Source: JBHJOF01 sp050330055
GTDB lineage: Bacteria > Pseudomonadota > Alphaproteobacteria > Kiloniellales > JAKSDN01
Length of the DNA stretch: 29,724 bases
Direction of reading: 5' to 3'
Assembly (NCBI GenBank): GCA_050330055.1
Contig: JBHJOF010000113.1
Span: forward strand, 1 to 29,724
A model generated the notes under the pieces. The model ran no database searches and had not been told where the DNA came from. It saw only the letters and a list, made by a program, of their open reading frames with translations. This document shows positions 16,348 through 25,292 of the stretch, piece by piece. Each line of letters starts with the position of its first letter. Positions within the stretch are counted from its first letter, which is position 1. Made by a program: the position numbers and the translations under genes.

Positions 16348-16965
16348 ATGACGGAGCCAGCGCACAGCGACCAGCGGGTCGAGATCATCGAGAAGGAACG
16401 GGTCTTCGACGGCTATTTCCAGGTCGACCGCTACCGCCTGCGCCATCGCAAGTTCGAGGGCGGCTGGACCGCGCCCTTGACCCGCGAGGTCTTCGAGCGC
16501 GGCCATGCCGCGGCCGTGCTGCCCTATGACCCGATCGAAGACAAGGTCGTGCTGATCGAGCAGTTCCGCTCCGGCGCGCTCGCCGCCGGGCGCGATCCCT
16601 GGCTGATCGAGATCGTCGCCGGCATCCTCGATCCCGACGAGGCACCGCAGGAGCTGGCCCGCCGCGAGGCGATCGAGGAAGCCGGCTGCAGCGTCGGCGC
16701 ACTAGAGCCGATCGCCGACATCCTGCTCTCGCCCGGCGCCTGCTCCGAGACCGTGGTGATCTACTGCGGCCGGGTCGACAGCAGCGGGCTCGGCGGGGTG
16801 CACGGCCTCGACAGCGAGGGTGAGGACATCCGGGTGATGGTGTGCAGCGCCGCGGAGGCCTTCGAGCTGGTGGCGCAGGGCCGGGTAACCAATGCCTGCG
16901 CCCTGGTCGCGCTGCAATGGCTGGCCCTCAACCGGCAGGCGCTGCGGCGGCGCTGGACCACCTGA
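16348..16965 (+). CDS. nudF: Nudix hydrolase, ADP-ribose pyrophosphatase-like
   Basis: A 205-residue Nudix enzyme of the ADP-ribose pyrophosphatase group, which splits ADP-ribose (and similar nucleoside diphosphate sugars) into AMP and ribose 5-phosphate. The full Nudix box runs from Gly92 to Cys114: G-x5-E (Glu98), then REAIEEAG with Glu107, Glu110 and Glu111 as metal ligands. Pro-rich LLSPGACSETVVIYCGRVD downstream of the box matches the group that has a conserved Pro/Ser-Pro-Gly segment. The start at 16348 has AGGAAGGAA upstream; the longer frame before it overlaps a palindromic repeat. The preceding 5' leader has a hairpin. It is followed after 88 bp by cysK on the same strand, which could be read from the same promoter. 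The exact substrate is inferred from the subgroup. Confidence 0.88.
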   Translation: MTEPAHSDQRVEIIEKERVFDGYFQVDRYRLRHRKFEGGWTAPLTREVFERGHAAAVLPYDPIEDKVVLIEQFRSGALAAGRDPWLIEIVAGILDPDEAPQELARREAIEEAGCSVGALEPIADILLSPGACSETVVIYCGRVDSSGLGGVHGLDSEGEDIRVMVCSAAEAFELVAQGRVTNACALVALQWLALNRQALRRRWTT

Positions 16966-17053
16966 GGGGCCCCTGACCTAGCGTGCCTTGATCAGGCGGG
17001 GGCGGCCCGGCTAGTCTCCCTGCCCCTCCTTCTGCTGCAGCGGGATCTTCGGC

Positions 17054-18055
17054 ATGGACGTTCGCGACGGCTTCGTCGGCACCATCGGCAACACGCCGCT
17101 CATCCGCCTGCGCGGCCCTTCCGAGGCGACCGGCTGCGAGATCCTGGGCAAGGCCGAGTTCCTCAATCCCGGCAGCTCGGTCAAGGATCGCGCCGCCTGG
17201 TGGATCGTCAAGGATGCCGAGCAAAAGGGCACGCTCAAGCCCGGCGGCGTCATCGTCGAGGGCACCGCCGGCAACACCGGCATCGGGCTCGCACTGGTGG
17301 CCCGGGCGCGCGGCTATCGCACGGTCATCGTCATTCCCGAGACCCAGTCGCAGGAGAAGAAGGACATGCTGCGCCTGGCCGGCGCAAAGCTGATCGAGGT
17401 GCCGGCCGCGCCCTTCAAGGACCCCAAGAACTACGTGCACCAGGCGGCCCGCCTGGCCGAGGAGATGGCGGCCGAGGAGCCGAACGGCGTGCTCTATGCC
17501 AACCAATGGGACAACACCGCCAATCGCACCGCGCACCTCGAATCGACCGGCCCGGAGATCTGGCGCCAGACCGACGGCAAGGTGAATGGCTTCGTTTGCG
17601 CGGTCGGCACCGGCGGCACACTGGCCGGCGTCGGCACCTTCCTGAAGGAGCGCAGCAACCACATCCGTATCGGCCTCTCCGATCCCAAGGGCTCGGCGCT
17701 TTACAACTACTTCGCCAACGGCGAGCTCAAGGCCGAGGGCAGCTCGATCACCGAGGGCATCGGCACCAGCCGCATCACCAAGAACTTCGAGGGCGCGCCG
17801 ATCGACCACCCCTACCAGATCTCCGACGAGGAGGCCCTGCCGATCATCTTCGACCTGCTGGAGAAGGAGGGCCTCTGCCTCGGCGGCTCGAGCGGCATCA
17901 ACGTGGCGGGCGCCATCCGCCTGGCCAAGGACATGGGTCCGGGTCACATAATCGTCACGGTGCTCGCCGACTATGGCACGCGCTATCAGAGCAAGCTCTT
18001 CAATGCCGCGTTCCTGCGCGAGAAGAGCCTGCCGGTACCGAACTGGCTGCAGTAA
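17054..18055 (+). CDS. cysK: Cysteine synthase-family PLP enzyme (O-acetylserine sulfhydrylase type)
   Basis: A 333-residue fold-type II PLP enzyme. Lys44 in NPGSSVKDRAA binds PLP; GTAGNTGIGLA (71-81) is the substrate loop, and GTGGTLAG holds the phosphate. The expected reaction is O-acetylserine plus sulfide to cysteine. The stretches PETQSQEKKDMLRLAGAK, ANQWDNTANR and ADYGTRYQSKLFN look more like the fungal cysteine synthase 2/mycobacterial Cds1 branch than like E. coli CysK, and Cds1 acts as a cysteine desulfhydrase, so the direction in vivo is open. There is only a weak ribosome binding site before ATG 17054. It is followed at 19 bp by the AlaX gene and then by sseA, which points to cysteine handling. 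The family call is firm; the substrate is less so. Confidence 0.85.
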   Translation: MDVRDGFVGTIGNTPLIRLRGPSEATGCEILGKAEFLNPGSSVKDRAAWWIVKDAEQKGTLKPGGVIVEGTAGNTGIGLALVARARGYRTVIVIPETQSQEKKDMLRLAGAKLIEVPAAPFKDPKNYVHQAARLAEEMAAEEPNGVLYANQWDNTANRTAHLESTGPEIWRQTDGKVNGFVCAVGTGGTLAGVGTFLKERSNHIRIGLSDPKGSALYNYFANGELKAEGSSITEGIGTSRITKNFEGAPIDHPYQISDEEALPIIFDLLEKEGLCLGGSSGINVAGAIRLAKDMGPGHIIVTVLADYGTRYQSKLFNAAFLREKSLPVPNWLQ

Positions 18056-18074
18056 GACGAAGCCGGAGGCGGCA

Positions 18075-18782
18075 ATGGAGCTGATCTTTCGCGACGATCC
18101 CTACTGCAAGTCCTGCGAGGCGACGGTGGTCGCTGCGGATGAGCAGGGTATCCGGCTCGACCGCACGGTGTTCTATCCCATGGGCGGCGGCCAGCCGGGC
18201 GACGCCGGCACGCTGACCCTGGCCGACGGCCGCGTGATCCCGATCGTCGACGCGCGCAAGGGCGCCGACCACGAGGACGTGCTGCACGTCCCGGCGGACG
18301 GCACCGCCCTGCCCGCCCCCGGCAGCAAGGTGACGGTCGCGATCGACTGGGAGCGTCGGCACCGCCTGATGCGCATGCATACCTGCCTGCACCTGCTCTG
18401 CGCCGTGGTCACCGGCGACGTGACCGGCGGCCAGATCGGCGACGGCAAGGGCCGGCTCGACTTCAACCTGCCCGACACCCAGCTCGACAAGGAGCACATC
18501 ACCGCCGAGCTGAACCGCCTGATCGCCGAGGACCATCCGGTCAGCCCGCGCTGGATCAGCGACGAGGAGCTGGCGGCCAATCCGGAGCTGGTGCGCACCA
18601 TGTCGGTCAAGCCGCCGAGCGGCAGCGGCCGGGTGCGCCTGCTCGACATCCCGGACGTCGACCTGCAGCCCTGCGGCGGCACGCACGTCGCGCGCACCGG
18701 CGAGATCGGCCCGGTCGCGGTCGGCAAGATCGAGAACAAGGGCCGGCAGAACCGGCGCATCAACATCCACTTCGCCGACTGA
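18075..18782 (+). CDS. AlaX-type alanyl-tRNA editing protein
   Basis: A 235-residue free-standing homologue of the AlaRS editing domain, which removes serine (or glycine) wrongly attached to tRNA-Ala. The four zinc ligands are present: His102 and His106 in MRMHTCLHLL, and Cys200 and His204 in QPCGGTHV. The FYPMGGGQPGD stretch (33-43) is the usual N-terminal motif, and the IENKGRQNRRINI tail is conserved in the family. GGAGG precedes the ATG at 18075, which lies 19 bp after cysK. Its position between a cysteine synthase-type and a mercaptopyruvate sulfurtransferase gene may only reflect operon building, or may link proofreading to serine/O-acetylserine levels; this is speculation. A start further upstream inside cysK is possible on frame alone but is not supported. 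Confidence 0.9.
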   Translation: MELIFRDDPYCKSCEATVVAADEQGIRLDRTVFYPMGGGQPGDAGTLTLADGRVIPIVDARKGADHEDVLHVPADGTALPAPGSKVTVAIDWERRHRLMRMHTCLHLLCAVVTGDVTGGQIGDGKGRLDFNLPDTQLDKEHITAELNRLIAEDHPVSPRWISDEELAANPELVRTMSVKPPSGSGRVRLLDIPDVDLQPCGGTHVARTGEIGPVAVGKIENKGRQNRRINIHFAD

Positions 18783-18809
18783 GCGCGGACGAGGCTGGCG
18801 GGAGGACCA

Positions 18810-19697
18810 ATGGTCGACTTCAGGACAGAAGCCCTGGTGAGCACAGACTGGCTGGCCGAGCACCTGCAGGATCCCGACCTGCGCGTGGTCGACGGCAGCT
18901 ATTACCTGCCGCACGAGGGGCTCGACCCGCGCGCCGAGTTCGAGGCGCATCACATACCGGGCGCCGTGTTCTTCGATATCGACGAGATCGCCGACAGCAA
19001 CAGCCCGCTGCCGCACATGCTGCCCGAGCCGCAGAAGTTCTCCTCGCGGGTCCGCAAGCTCGGCCTGGGCGACGGCCTGCGCATCGTCGCCTACGACCAG
19101 CGCGGCCTGTTCAGCGCGGCGCGCATCTGGTGGACCTTCCGCTATTTCGGCCATCACGACGTGGCGGTGCTGGACGGCGGTCTGCCCAAGTGGCTGAACG
19201 AAGGCCGCCCGGTCGAGGAAGGCCCGGCCCATCCGAGCGAGCGTCACTTCACCGCGCGCATCGACAGCCTGACCCTGCGCGACAAGGACCAGCTCCTGGC
19301 CAACCTGCGGAGCCGGCGCGAGCAGGTGCTGGACGCGCGCTCGCCCGGGCGCTTCGCCGGCACCGACCCGGAGCCGCGGCCCGGCCTGCGCGGCGGCCAC
19401 ATCCCGGGCAGCCTCAACCTGCCCTACGGCGAGCTGCTCGAGCGCACGACCCAGACCCTGCTGCCGCCCGACGCGCTCAGGGCCCGCTTCGACGCCGCCG
19501 GGCTCGACATGGCGCGGCCGGTGGTCACCACCTGCGGCTCCGGCATCACCGCCGCCGTGCTGGCGCTCGGCCTGTTCCGCGCCGGCCACAAGGACGTGGC
19601 GCTCTACGACGGCTCCTGGTCGGAATGGGGCCTGCCGGGCGACACGCCGGTGGAGAGCGGGGGCGGGAGTGGCGTGGCGCGCGGCGCGACATCGTGA
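18810..19697 (+). CDS. sseA: 3-mercaptopyruvate sulfurtransferase
   Basis: A 295-residue protein with two rhodanese domains. The first (about 1-135) is structural and contains GAVFFDIDEIADSNSPLPHMLP, the usual linker stretch. The second (about 165-285) holds the active loop with Cys242 in TTCGSGITA; CGSG(V/I)TA is the pattern of mercaptopyruvate enzymes, while thiosulfate rhodaneses have CRKGVT. It moves sulfur from 3-mercaptopyruvate, made from cysteine by transamination, to cyanide or thiols. GGGAGG lies about 6 nt before the ATG. The gene begins 27 bp after the AlaX gene and ends 4 bp before the GNAT gene, so it is inside an operon with the cysteine synthase-type gene. It is cytoplasmic; there is no signal peptide. 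Confidence 0.93.
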   Translation: MVDFRTEALVSTDWLAEHLQDPDLRVVDGSYYLPHEGLDPRAEFEAHHIPGAVFFDIDEIADSNSPLPHMLPEPQKFSSRVRKLGLGDGLRIVAYDQRGLFSAARIWWTFRYFGHHDVAVLDGGLPKWLNEGRPVEEGPAHPSERHFTARIDSLTLRDKDQLLANLRSRREQVLDARSPGRFAGTDPEPRPGLRGGHIPGSLNLPYGELLERTTQTLLPPDALRARFDAAGLDMARPVVTTCGSGITAAVLALGLFRAGHKDVALYDGSWSEWGLPGDTPVESGGGSGVARGATS

Positions 19698-19701
19698 GGC
19701 C

Positions 19702-20724
19702 ATGACGCAGCATCCTGGTGGCAACAACGCTCTGACCATCCGGCCTTATCGCGAGGCGGACCGCGACGCGGTGGTGGCCTTGTGGCGGCGCTGCGAGCTG
19801 ATCAAGCCGTGGAACGATCCGGACCAGGACATCGCGCTGGCTGCCGCGACCAGCAATGCCGAGCTCTTCGTCGGCGAGCACGACGGCGTGCTCTGCGCCG
19901 CCTGCCTGGTCGGCCACGACGGCCATCGCGGCTGGCTCTACTATCTGGCAACCGAGCCGGAGCAGCGCCGCAAGGGCTTCGGCCTCGCCATGGTGCGGCA
20001 CTGCGAGGCCTGGCTCAGCCAGCGCAAGGTGCCCAAGGTGCAGCTCCTGGTGCGCGAGACCAACCTGGCGACCAAGGCCTTCTACGCCAGGATCGGCTAC
20101 ACGCCGAACCCCTGTCACATCATGCAGCGCTGGCTGGTCGAGCGCGGCGCGCCAAATCCGGTGCCCGGCGGCCGGCCCGACGGCAAGCTGGAGCTGACCG
20201 TCACCTACCTGGAGATGACCGAGCCGCCGCGCGAGCCGCCGCTGCACCCGCCGCACGGCGTCAAGCTGGCGCTGCTGCGCGCCGTCGATCCGACCGTGCC
20301 GTACTACCGCTTCCTCTACAACGAGGTCGGCGGCCCCTGGCTATGGTGGGAACGCCGGGTGCTGAGCGACGAGGCGCTGGCCGCCATCATCCATGACGAG
20401 CGGGTCGAGATCTACGTGCTCTATCACGAGGGTGTACCGGCCGGATTCGCCGAACTCGACCGGCGCGGCGGCGACGAAGAGATCAGCCTGGCCTACTTCG
20501 GGCTCATGCTGCCCTTCATCGGGCGCAGGCTCGGCGGCTTCTTCATGACCTCGGTGATCGACATCGCCTGGAGCCACGATCCCAAGCGCCTGACGGTCAA
20601 CACCAACACGCTGGATCACGCCAAGGCGCTGAGCCTGTATCAGCGCTGCGGCTTTCGCCCGACCCACCGGGTCGACCAGGTGATCGACGATCCGCGCGTG
20701 ACGGGAATCATTCCGATTTCATAG
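19702..20724 (+). CDS. Protein with two tandem GNAT N-acetyltransferase domains
   Basis: A 340-residue protein. Residues 10-165 are a YpeA-like GNAT domain with the acetyl-CoA motif QRRKGFG (88-94) after the strand LYYLATEPE, and LLVRETNLATKAFYARIGYTP as the C-terminal part of the fold. Residues 185-335 are a second GNAT domain of another subgroup, with AELDRRGGDEEISLAYFGL followed by GRRLGGFFMTSVI as its CoA loop and TNTLDHAKALSLYQRCGF near the end. The acceptor is unknown for both. The start at 19702 has GTGAGG immediately upstream and is 4 bp after the sseA stop, so translation is probably coupled. The two halves exist elsewhere as separate proteins, to my knowledge; the fusion suggests they act on linked substrates. 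Whole-gene call is firm, function is not. Confidence 0.82.
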   Translation: MTQHPGGNNALTIRPYREADRDAVVALWRRCELIKPWNDPDQDIALAAATSNAELFVGEHDGVLCAACLVGHDGHRGWLYYLATEPEQRRKGFGLAMVRHCEAWLSQRKVPKVQLLVRETNLATKAFYARIGYTPNPCHIMQRWLVERGAPNPVPGGRPDGKLELTVTYLEMTEPPREPPLHPPHGVKLALLRAVDPTVPYYRFLYNEVGGPWLWWERRVLSDEALAAIIHDERVEIYVLYHEGVPAGFAELDRRGGDEEISLAYFGLMLPFIGRRLGGFFMTSVIDIAWSHDPKRLTVNTNTLDHAKALSLYQRCGFRPTHRVDQVIDDPRVTGIIPIS

Positions 20725-20726
20725 CC

Positions 20727-20753
20727 GGCCGCGCACAGCGTCGGCTTCGCGGC

Positions 20754-20754
<1 letters not shown>
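20727..20754. terminator. Possible bidirectional terminator between convergent genes
   Basis: GGCCGCG (20727-20733) and CGCGGCC (20748-20754) form a perfect 7-bp stem with a 14-nt loop. It fills the 29-bp gap between the GNAT gene and aapP, which converge. No long T-run is present, so intrinsic termination would be weak. Confidence 0.4.
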
Positions 20755-21536
<782 letters not shown>

Positions 21537-21563
21537 TGCTCGCTCTCCTGACGCTCGTGGTCG

Positions 21564-22682
21564 CTACCGCTTGTGGCCGGTATGGAGCTGCTTCTCGAGC
21601 CAGATCGAATAGCGCGACATGGAGAAGCAGAAGATGAAGAAGACGGCGCCGGCAAAGGCATAGGCCTCGTTCGACAGGCCGATCCAATTGGCATCGGTGA
21701 TCGCCGACTTGGCGCTCTGCAGCAGGTCGAACAGTCCGACGATCAGCACCAGTGTGGTGTCCTTGAACAGGCCGATGAAGGTATTGACGATGCCGGGGAT
21801 GACGATGCGCAGCGCCTGCGGCAGCACGATCAGGCCCATCATCTTCCAATAGCTGAGGCCGAGCGCCTGGGCCGCCTCGTACTGGCCCTTGGGGATCGCC
21901 TGCAGGCCGCCGCGGACCACCTCCGCCATATAGGCCGAGGAGAACAGCGCGACGCCGATCAGCACGCGCAGCAGCTTGTTGAAGTTGACGCCCTCGGGCA
22001 AAAATAGCGGCAGCACGACCGAAGCCATGAACAGCACGGTGATCAGCGGCACGCCGCGAATCAGCTCGATGAAGGCGACGCAGAGCATGCGCACGACCGG
22101 CATCTGCGAGCGCCGGCCCAGTGCCAGCAGGATACCGATCGGCAGCGACGCCACGATGCCCGTCATGCCGACCACGATGGTCAGCATGAGTCCGCCCCAG
22201 CGGTCCGTCGCCACCTCCGGCAATCCGAGTCCGCCATAAAGCAGCACGAAGGCGATGATTGGATAAAACGCCGAAAACAGCATGCCGATCTTGCGGTAAG
22301 GCACCTTTTCGAAAAGTACGGGGACCAAGGCCAGGAGCAACAGGATGCCGGCAAGATTGACCCGCCAGTACTGGCCCTGCGGATAGAATCCGTACATGAA
22401 CTGGTTGAATCGCACGCGCACGAGCGCCCAGCAGGCCCCGGCACTGGTGCAGTCGGTGCGCGAGCTTCCGGACACGTCGGCCTCGAAGATCGCCCAATTC
22501 AGGATCGGCGGAAGCGCAAGGTAGACGAGGTACAGCGCGAGAAGCGTGGCAATCGAGTTGGGAATCGACGAGAAGAGGTTCGTCCGCAGCCAGCCCAGCA
22601 CGCCTACGGTCCCGATCGGCGCCGGCAGATCCGGGTGCTGGCCCGGCGGGTACTTGCGTTCTTGCATGGTCGTGTCAGCCAT
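21564..22682 (-). CDS. aapM: General L-amino-acid ABC transporter, permease AapM
   Basis: A 372-residue inner-membrane permease. The first membrane segment is SIPNSIATLLALYLVYLALP (about 37-56), followed by a periplasmic loop with paired cysteines (RTDCTSAGACWALVR), then several further segments. The C-terminal half is the His/Glu/Gln permease domain with the coupling loop EAAQALGLSYWKMMGLIVLP and the end of the fold FIGLFKDTTLVLIVGLFDLL. The preceding gene aapQ stops 3 bp before this start, and its end carries GGTGGAG as ribosome binding site, so the two are translationally coupled. Larger than simple HisM-type permeases, which matches AapM/BztC. Members work as AapQ-AapM heterodimers. Confidence 0.92.
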   Translation of the reverse strand: MADTTMQERKYPPGQHPDLPAPIGTVGVLGWLRTNLFSSIPNSIATLLALYLVYLALPPILNWAIFEADVSGSSRTDCTSAGACWALVRVRFNQFMYGFYPQGQYWRVNLAGILLLLALVPVLFEKVPYRKIGMLFSAFYPIIAFVLLYGGLGLPEVATDRWGGLMLTIVVGMTGIVASLPIGILLALGRRSQMPVVRMLCVAFIELIRGVPLITVLFMASVVLPLFLPEGVNFNKLLRVLIGVALFSSAYMAEVVRGGLQAIPKGQYEAAQALGLSYWKMMGLIVLPQALRIVIPGIVNTFIGLFKDTTLVLIVGLFDLLQSAKSAITDANWIGLSNEAYAFAGAVFFIFCFSMSRYSIWLEKQLHTGHKR

Positions 22683-22685
22683 GGC

Positions 22686-23873
22686 CTAGCGCTCCACCAA
22701 TGCAATCTTCCGGTTGTACCAATTCATGAAGGCCGAGATCGCCAGGCTAAGCGAAAGATAGACCGCCATGGTCATGGCGATGATCTCTATCGCCTGGCCA
22801 GTCTGATTGAGGGAGGTATTGGCGAAGACCGACACCAGATCGGGATAGCCCACGGCAATGGCAAGCGACGAGTTCTTCGTGAGATTGAGGTATTGGCTGG
22901 TCAGCGGCGGCACGATGACGCGAAGCGCCTGCGGCACGATGATCAGCCGCATGGTCCAGTTGGGCTTCAGCCCCAAGGCATAGGCCGCTTCGGTCTGGCC
23001 GTGGCTCACCGCTTGGATGCCGGAGCGCACGTTCTCCGCGATGAAGGCACCGGTGTAGACCGACAAGGCGACCCACAGGGCCGTGAACTCGGGCGTTATG
23101 CTGAAACCACCGACGTAGTTGAAGCCGCGCTGCTCCGGCACCTCGAAGGAGAGCGGCATGCCCATGATCACTGCGACCAAGAGCGGCAGGCCGACTACAA
23201 GGGCGAATCCGGTCCAGAAGACCGGGAACTGCTGCCCGGTCGCCTCCTGCCGCTTGCGCGCCCAGCGGCGCACACCCAGGGCGGCGACGATGGCCACCAC
23301 GAAGGCGATCACGATCGCGCTGAAGCCCGGCTCAAAGATCGGCGAGGGAACCTGCAGGCCGCGATTGGAAAGAAAGATCGTATCGCGGATCGAGACCGCA
23401 TTGCGCACCGGCGGCAGGCCGAGAAAGACACCCCACCAGAAGAGGATCTGCAGCAAGAGCGGTATGTTGCGCACAACCTCGATGTAGACGTAGGAAATGC
23501 GGTTTATCAGCCAGTTGGGCGACAGCCGCAGCACGCCCACGACAAAGCCGATGATCGTCGCGCAGATAACGCCGAGCGACGCCACCAGCACCGTGTTCAG
23601 AAGGCCGACGAAGAAAACCCGGCCATGGGTCATGGTGGGGCTGTAGGGGATCAGCGAGGTGGCAATGTCGAAACCGGCCGGAACGTTGAGGAAGCCGAAG
23701 CCGGTGGCGATGCCGCGCTTCTCCAGGTTGACGGCCGTGTTGCGGACGATGAATGCCGTGAAGATGACCAGCAGCACGATCACGATGATCTGTACTGCGA
23801 TGGCGCGGAACCTTTGGTCCGACCACAGCGAACCGATGCCGCGATCCACGCTGCCGGCGGTCTCTACAGCCAT
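22686..23873 (-). CDS. aapQ: General L-amino-acid ABC transporter, permease AapQ
   Basis: A 395-residue inner-membrane permease, the partner of AapM. The N-terminal region DQRFRAIAVQIIVIVLLVIF starts the first membrane segment; the extended middle part (about 90-240) with GVFFLGLPPVRN-like loop (here GVFLGLPPVRNAVSIRDTIF) is typical of AapQ/BztB. The coupling loop is EAAYALGLKPNWTMRLIIVP, followed by QYLNLTKNSSLAIAVGYPDL, a diagnostic stretch of this family. I use ATG 23873, with a GTGGGGG stretch before it; an in-frame GTG at 23885 would add 4 residues and has no ribosome binding site. A stem-loop lies between aapJ and this gene. aapM starts 3 bp after its stop. Confidence 0.92.
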   Translation of the reverse strand: MAVETAGSVDRGIGSLWSDQRFRAIAVQIIVIVLLVIFTAFIVRNTAVNLEKRGIATGFGFLNVPAGFDIATSLIPYSPTMTHGRVFFVGLLNTVLVASLGVICATIIGFVVGVLRLSPNWLINRISYVYIEVVRNIPLLLQILFWWGVFLGLPPVRNAVSIRDTIFLSNRGLQVPSPIFEPGFSAIVIAFVVAIVAALGVRRWARKRQEATGQQFPVFWTGFALVVGLPLLVAVIMGMPLSFEVPEQRGFNYVGGFSITPEFTALWVALSVYTGAFIAENVRSGIQAVSHGQTEAAYALGLKPNWTMRLIIVPQALRVIVPPLTSQYLNLTKNSSLAIAVGYPDLVSVFANTSLNQTGQAIEIIAMTMAVYLSLSLAISAFMNWYNRKIALVER

Positions 23874-23940
23874 GGCGACCCCCACTGTAGGACGAACTGG
23901 GGCAAAGCGATCCAGGGCACAGCAGTCAGGAAACGCCGCG

Positions 23941-23971
23941 GGGCACGCCGGGCTAGTCGCCCGGCATGCCC
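23941..23971 (-). promoter_or_regulatory. Stem-loop between aapJ and aapQ
   Basis: GGGCACGCCGGGC (23941-23953) pairs with GCCCGGCATGCCC (23959-23971) over 13 positions; the single non-Watson-Crick position is a G-U pair in the minus-strand RNA. Loop of 5 nt. It starts 27 nt after the aapJ stop and has no T-run. As with the hairpin at 12476-12512, it fits a stabiliser or partial terminator that raises binding-protein output over the permeases; that role is inferred. Confidence 0.55.
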
Positions 23972-23998
23972 GCGTCGTCCATCAACTGCGGTCCCGAC

Positions 23999-25015
23999 TC
24001 AACGCATCGGCGGCGCGTAGAGGATGCCTCCGTCGGTCCAGAGCGCGTTCAAGCCGCGCTCCAGGGCCAGCGGCGTATTGACGCCGAGGTTGCGCTCGAA
24101 GCTCTCGCCGTAGTTGCCGACCGACTTGATGGCATTGTAGGCCCAGTCGTTCGACAGGCCGAGCTGCTGGCCCATATCGCCCTCGGCGCCCAGCAACCGA
24201 AGGACCTCGGGATTGGTCGAGTTCGCCTTCATGTCGTCGACGTTCTCCGAGGTTACGCCCAGCTCTTCGGCGATAATCAAGGCGTTGAGGGTCCAGCGCA
24301 CGATGTCGCCCCAATTGTTGTCACCGTGACGCACCAGCGGGCCCAGCGGTTCCTTCGAGATGATCTCGGGCAGAATCACGTGCTCGGAGGGATCGGCCAT
24401 GGTCGAACGCTGCGCCGCGAGACCGGAGGCGTCCGTCGTGTAGACGTCGCAGCGGCCCGCTTCATAGGCCTGACGCGCCTCGTCACCGGTCTGCACCACC
24501 ACGGAGGTGAAGTTCATCCCATTGGCGCGGAAGAAGTCGGCCAGGTTGAGCTCGGTCGTCGTGCCGGTCTGGATGCAGACCGAGGCGCCGTCCAGCTCCT
24601 TGGCGCTGCTGATGCCCATATCCTTCTTAATCATGAAGCCCTGGCCGTCGTAGTAGTTCACGCCGGTGAACTCGAAGCCCAGGTTCACGTCTCGCGAGAA
24701 GGTCCAGGTGGTATTGCGGGCCAGCAGATCGACCTCGCCCGACTGCAGAGCGGGGAAGCGATCAACGCCGGTTGTGGGCGTGAACTTCACCTGAGTCGGA
24801 GCGCCGAAGATCGCCGCTGCCAGGGCGCGGCAGACGTCGACGTCGAAGCCTTCCCACTCTCCCTGATCGTTCGGCGCGGCAAAGCCGGCGAGACCGGTGG
24901 TCACACCGCACTGCACGAAGCCCTTGGCCTTGACGTCATCGAGCGTGGCCGCCGACGCCGCCGTCGAGACGGCCGTCGCGACGGCAGCCGCGATCACAAG
25001 CTTGGTCATCTTCAT
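23999..25015 (-). CDS. aapJ: General L-amino-acid ABC transporter, periplasmic binding protein
   Basis: A 338-residue periplasmic binding protein. The signal peptide is MKMTKLVIAAAVATAVSTAA, cut near ASA-ATLD (about residue 23). The mature part starts with TLDDVKAKGFVQCGVTTGLAGFAAPND, then GFDVDVCRALAAAIFG, RFPALQSGEVDLLARNTTWT and GINYYDGQGFM-type stretch (here GVNYYDGQGFMIKKDMG). These are hallmark strings of AapJ/BztA. The end FERNLGVNTPLALERGLNALW is also typical. AGGGAAGG precedes the ATG. It is the first gene of aapJ-Q-M-P and the promoter must lie in the 277-bp gap shared with the divergent metC-like gene. It delivers many L-amino acids to AapQ-AapM. Confidence 0.94.
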   Translation of the reverse strand: MKMTKLVIAAAVATAVSTAASAATLDDVKAKGFVQCGVTTGLAGFAAPNDQGEWEGFDVDVCRALAAAIFGAPTQVKFTPTTGVDRFPALQSGEVDLLARNTTWTFSRDVNLGFEFTGVNYYDGQGFMIKKDMGISSAKELDGASVCIQTGTTTELNLADFFRANGMNFTSVVVQTGDEARQAYEAGRCDVYTTDASGLAAQRSTMADPSEHVILPEIISKEPLGPLVRHGDNNWGDIVRWTLNALIIAEELGVTSENVDDMKANSTNPEVLRLLGAEGDMGQQLGLSNDWAYNAIKSVGNYGESFERNLGVNTPLALERGLNALWTDGGILYAPPMR

Positions 25016-25292
25016 CGTGTAAACCTTCCCTGCAGGTTTATCGGGACTACGTTTCTTCTTTCCCGAAGCGAGGCGCTAGCCCCTGCCCCAGTTGTGACAA
25101 CCATGGAACACGTTCCCGGGAAAGGCAATACTCGCTTTCCCACCTACAATCTGTCCAAAAAAACTCATGATTTCTGCGGCGATCAGCCCGGCCGGCCCGT
25201 AGCGATGCCCCTTCCGCCCCGGACTTGCTGCTGGCATATAGGGGCTTCGGCCCCAGCAAACGGGCCAGGGGCTTAGCAAGAAGTACGGCGCC
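25016..25292. promoter_or_regulatory. Shared control region of aapJ and the metC-like gene
   Basis: A 277-bp gap between divergent genes. It contains GGAAC-N2-GTTCC at 25105-25116, overlapping the perfect palindrome TTCCCGGGAA (25113-25122), a possible operator. An A-run lies at about 25156-25162. I found no convincing -35/-10 pair on either strand. Confidence 0.3.
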
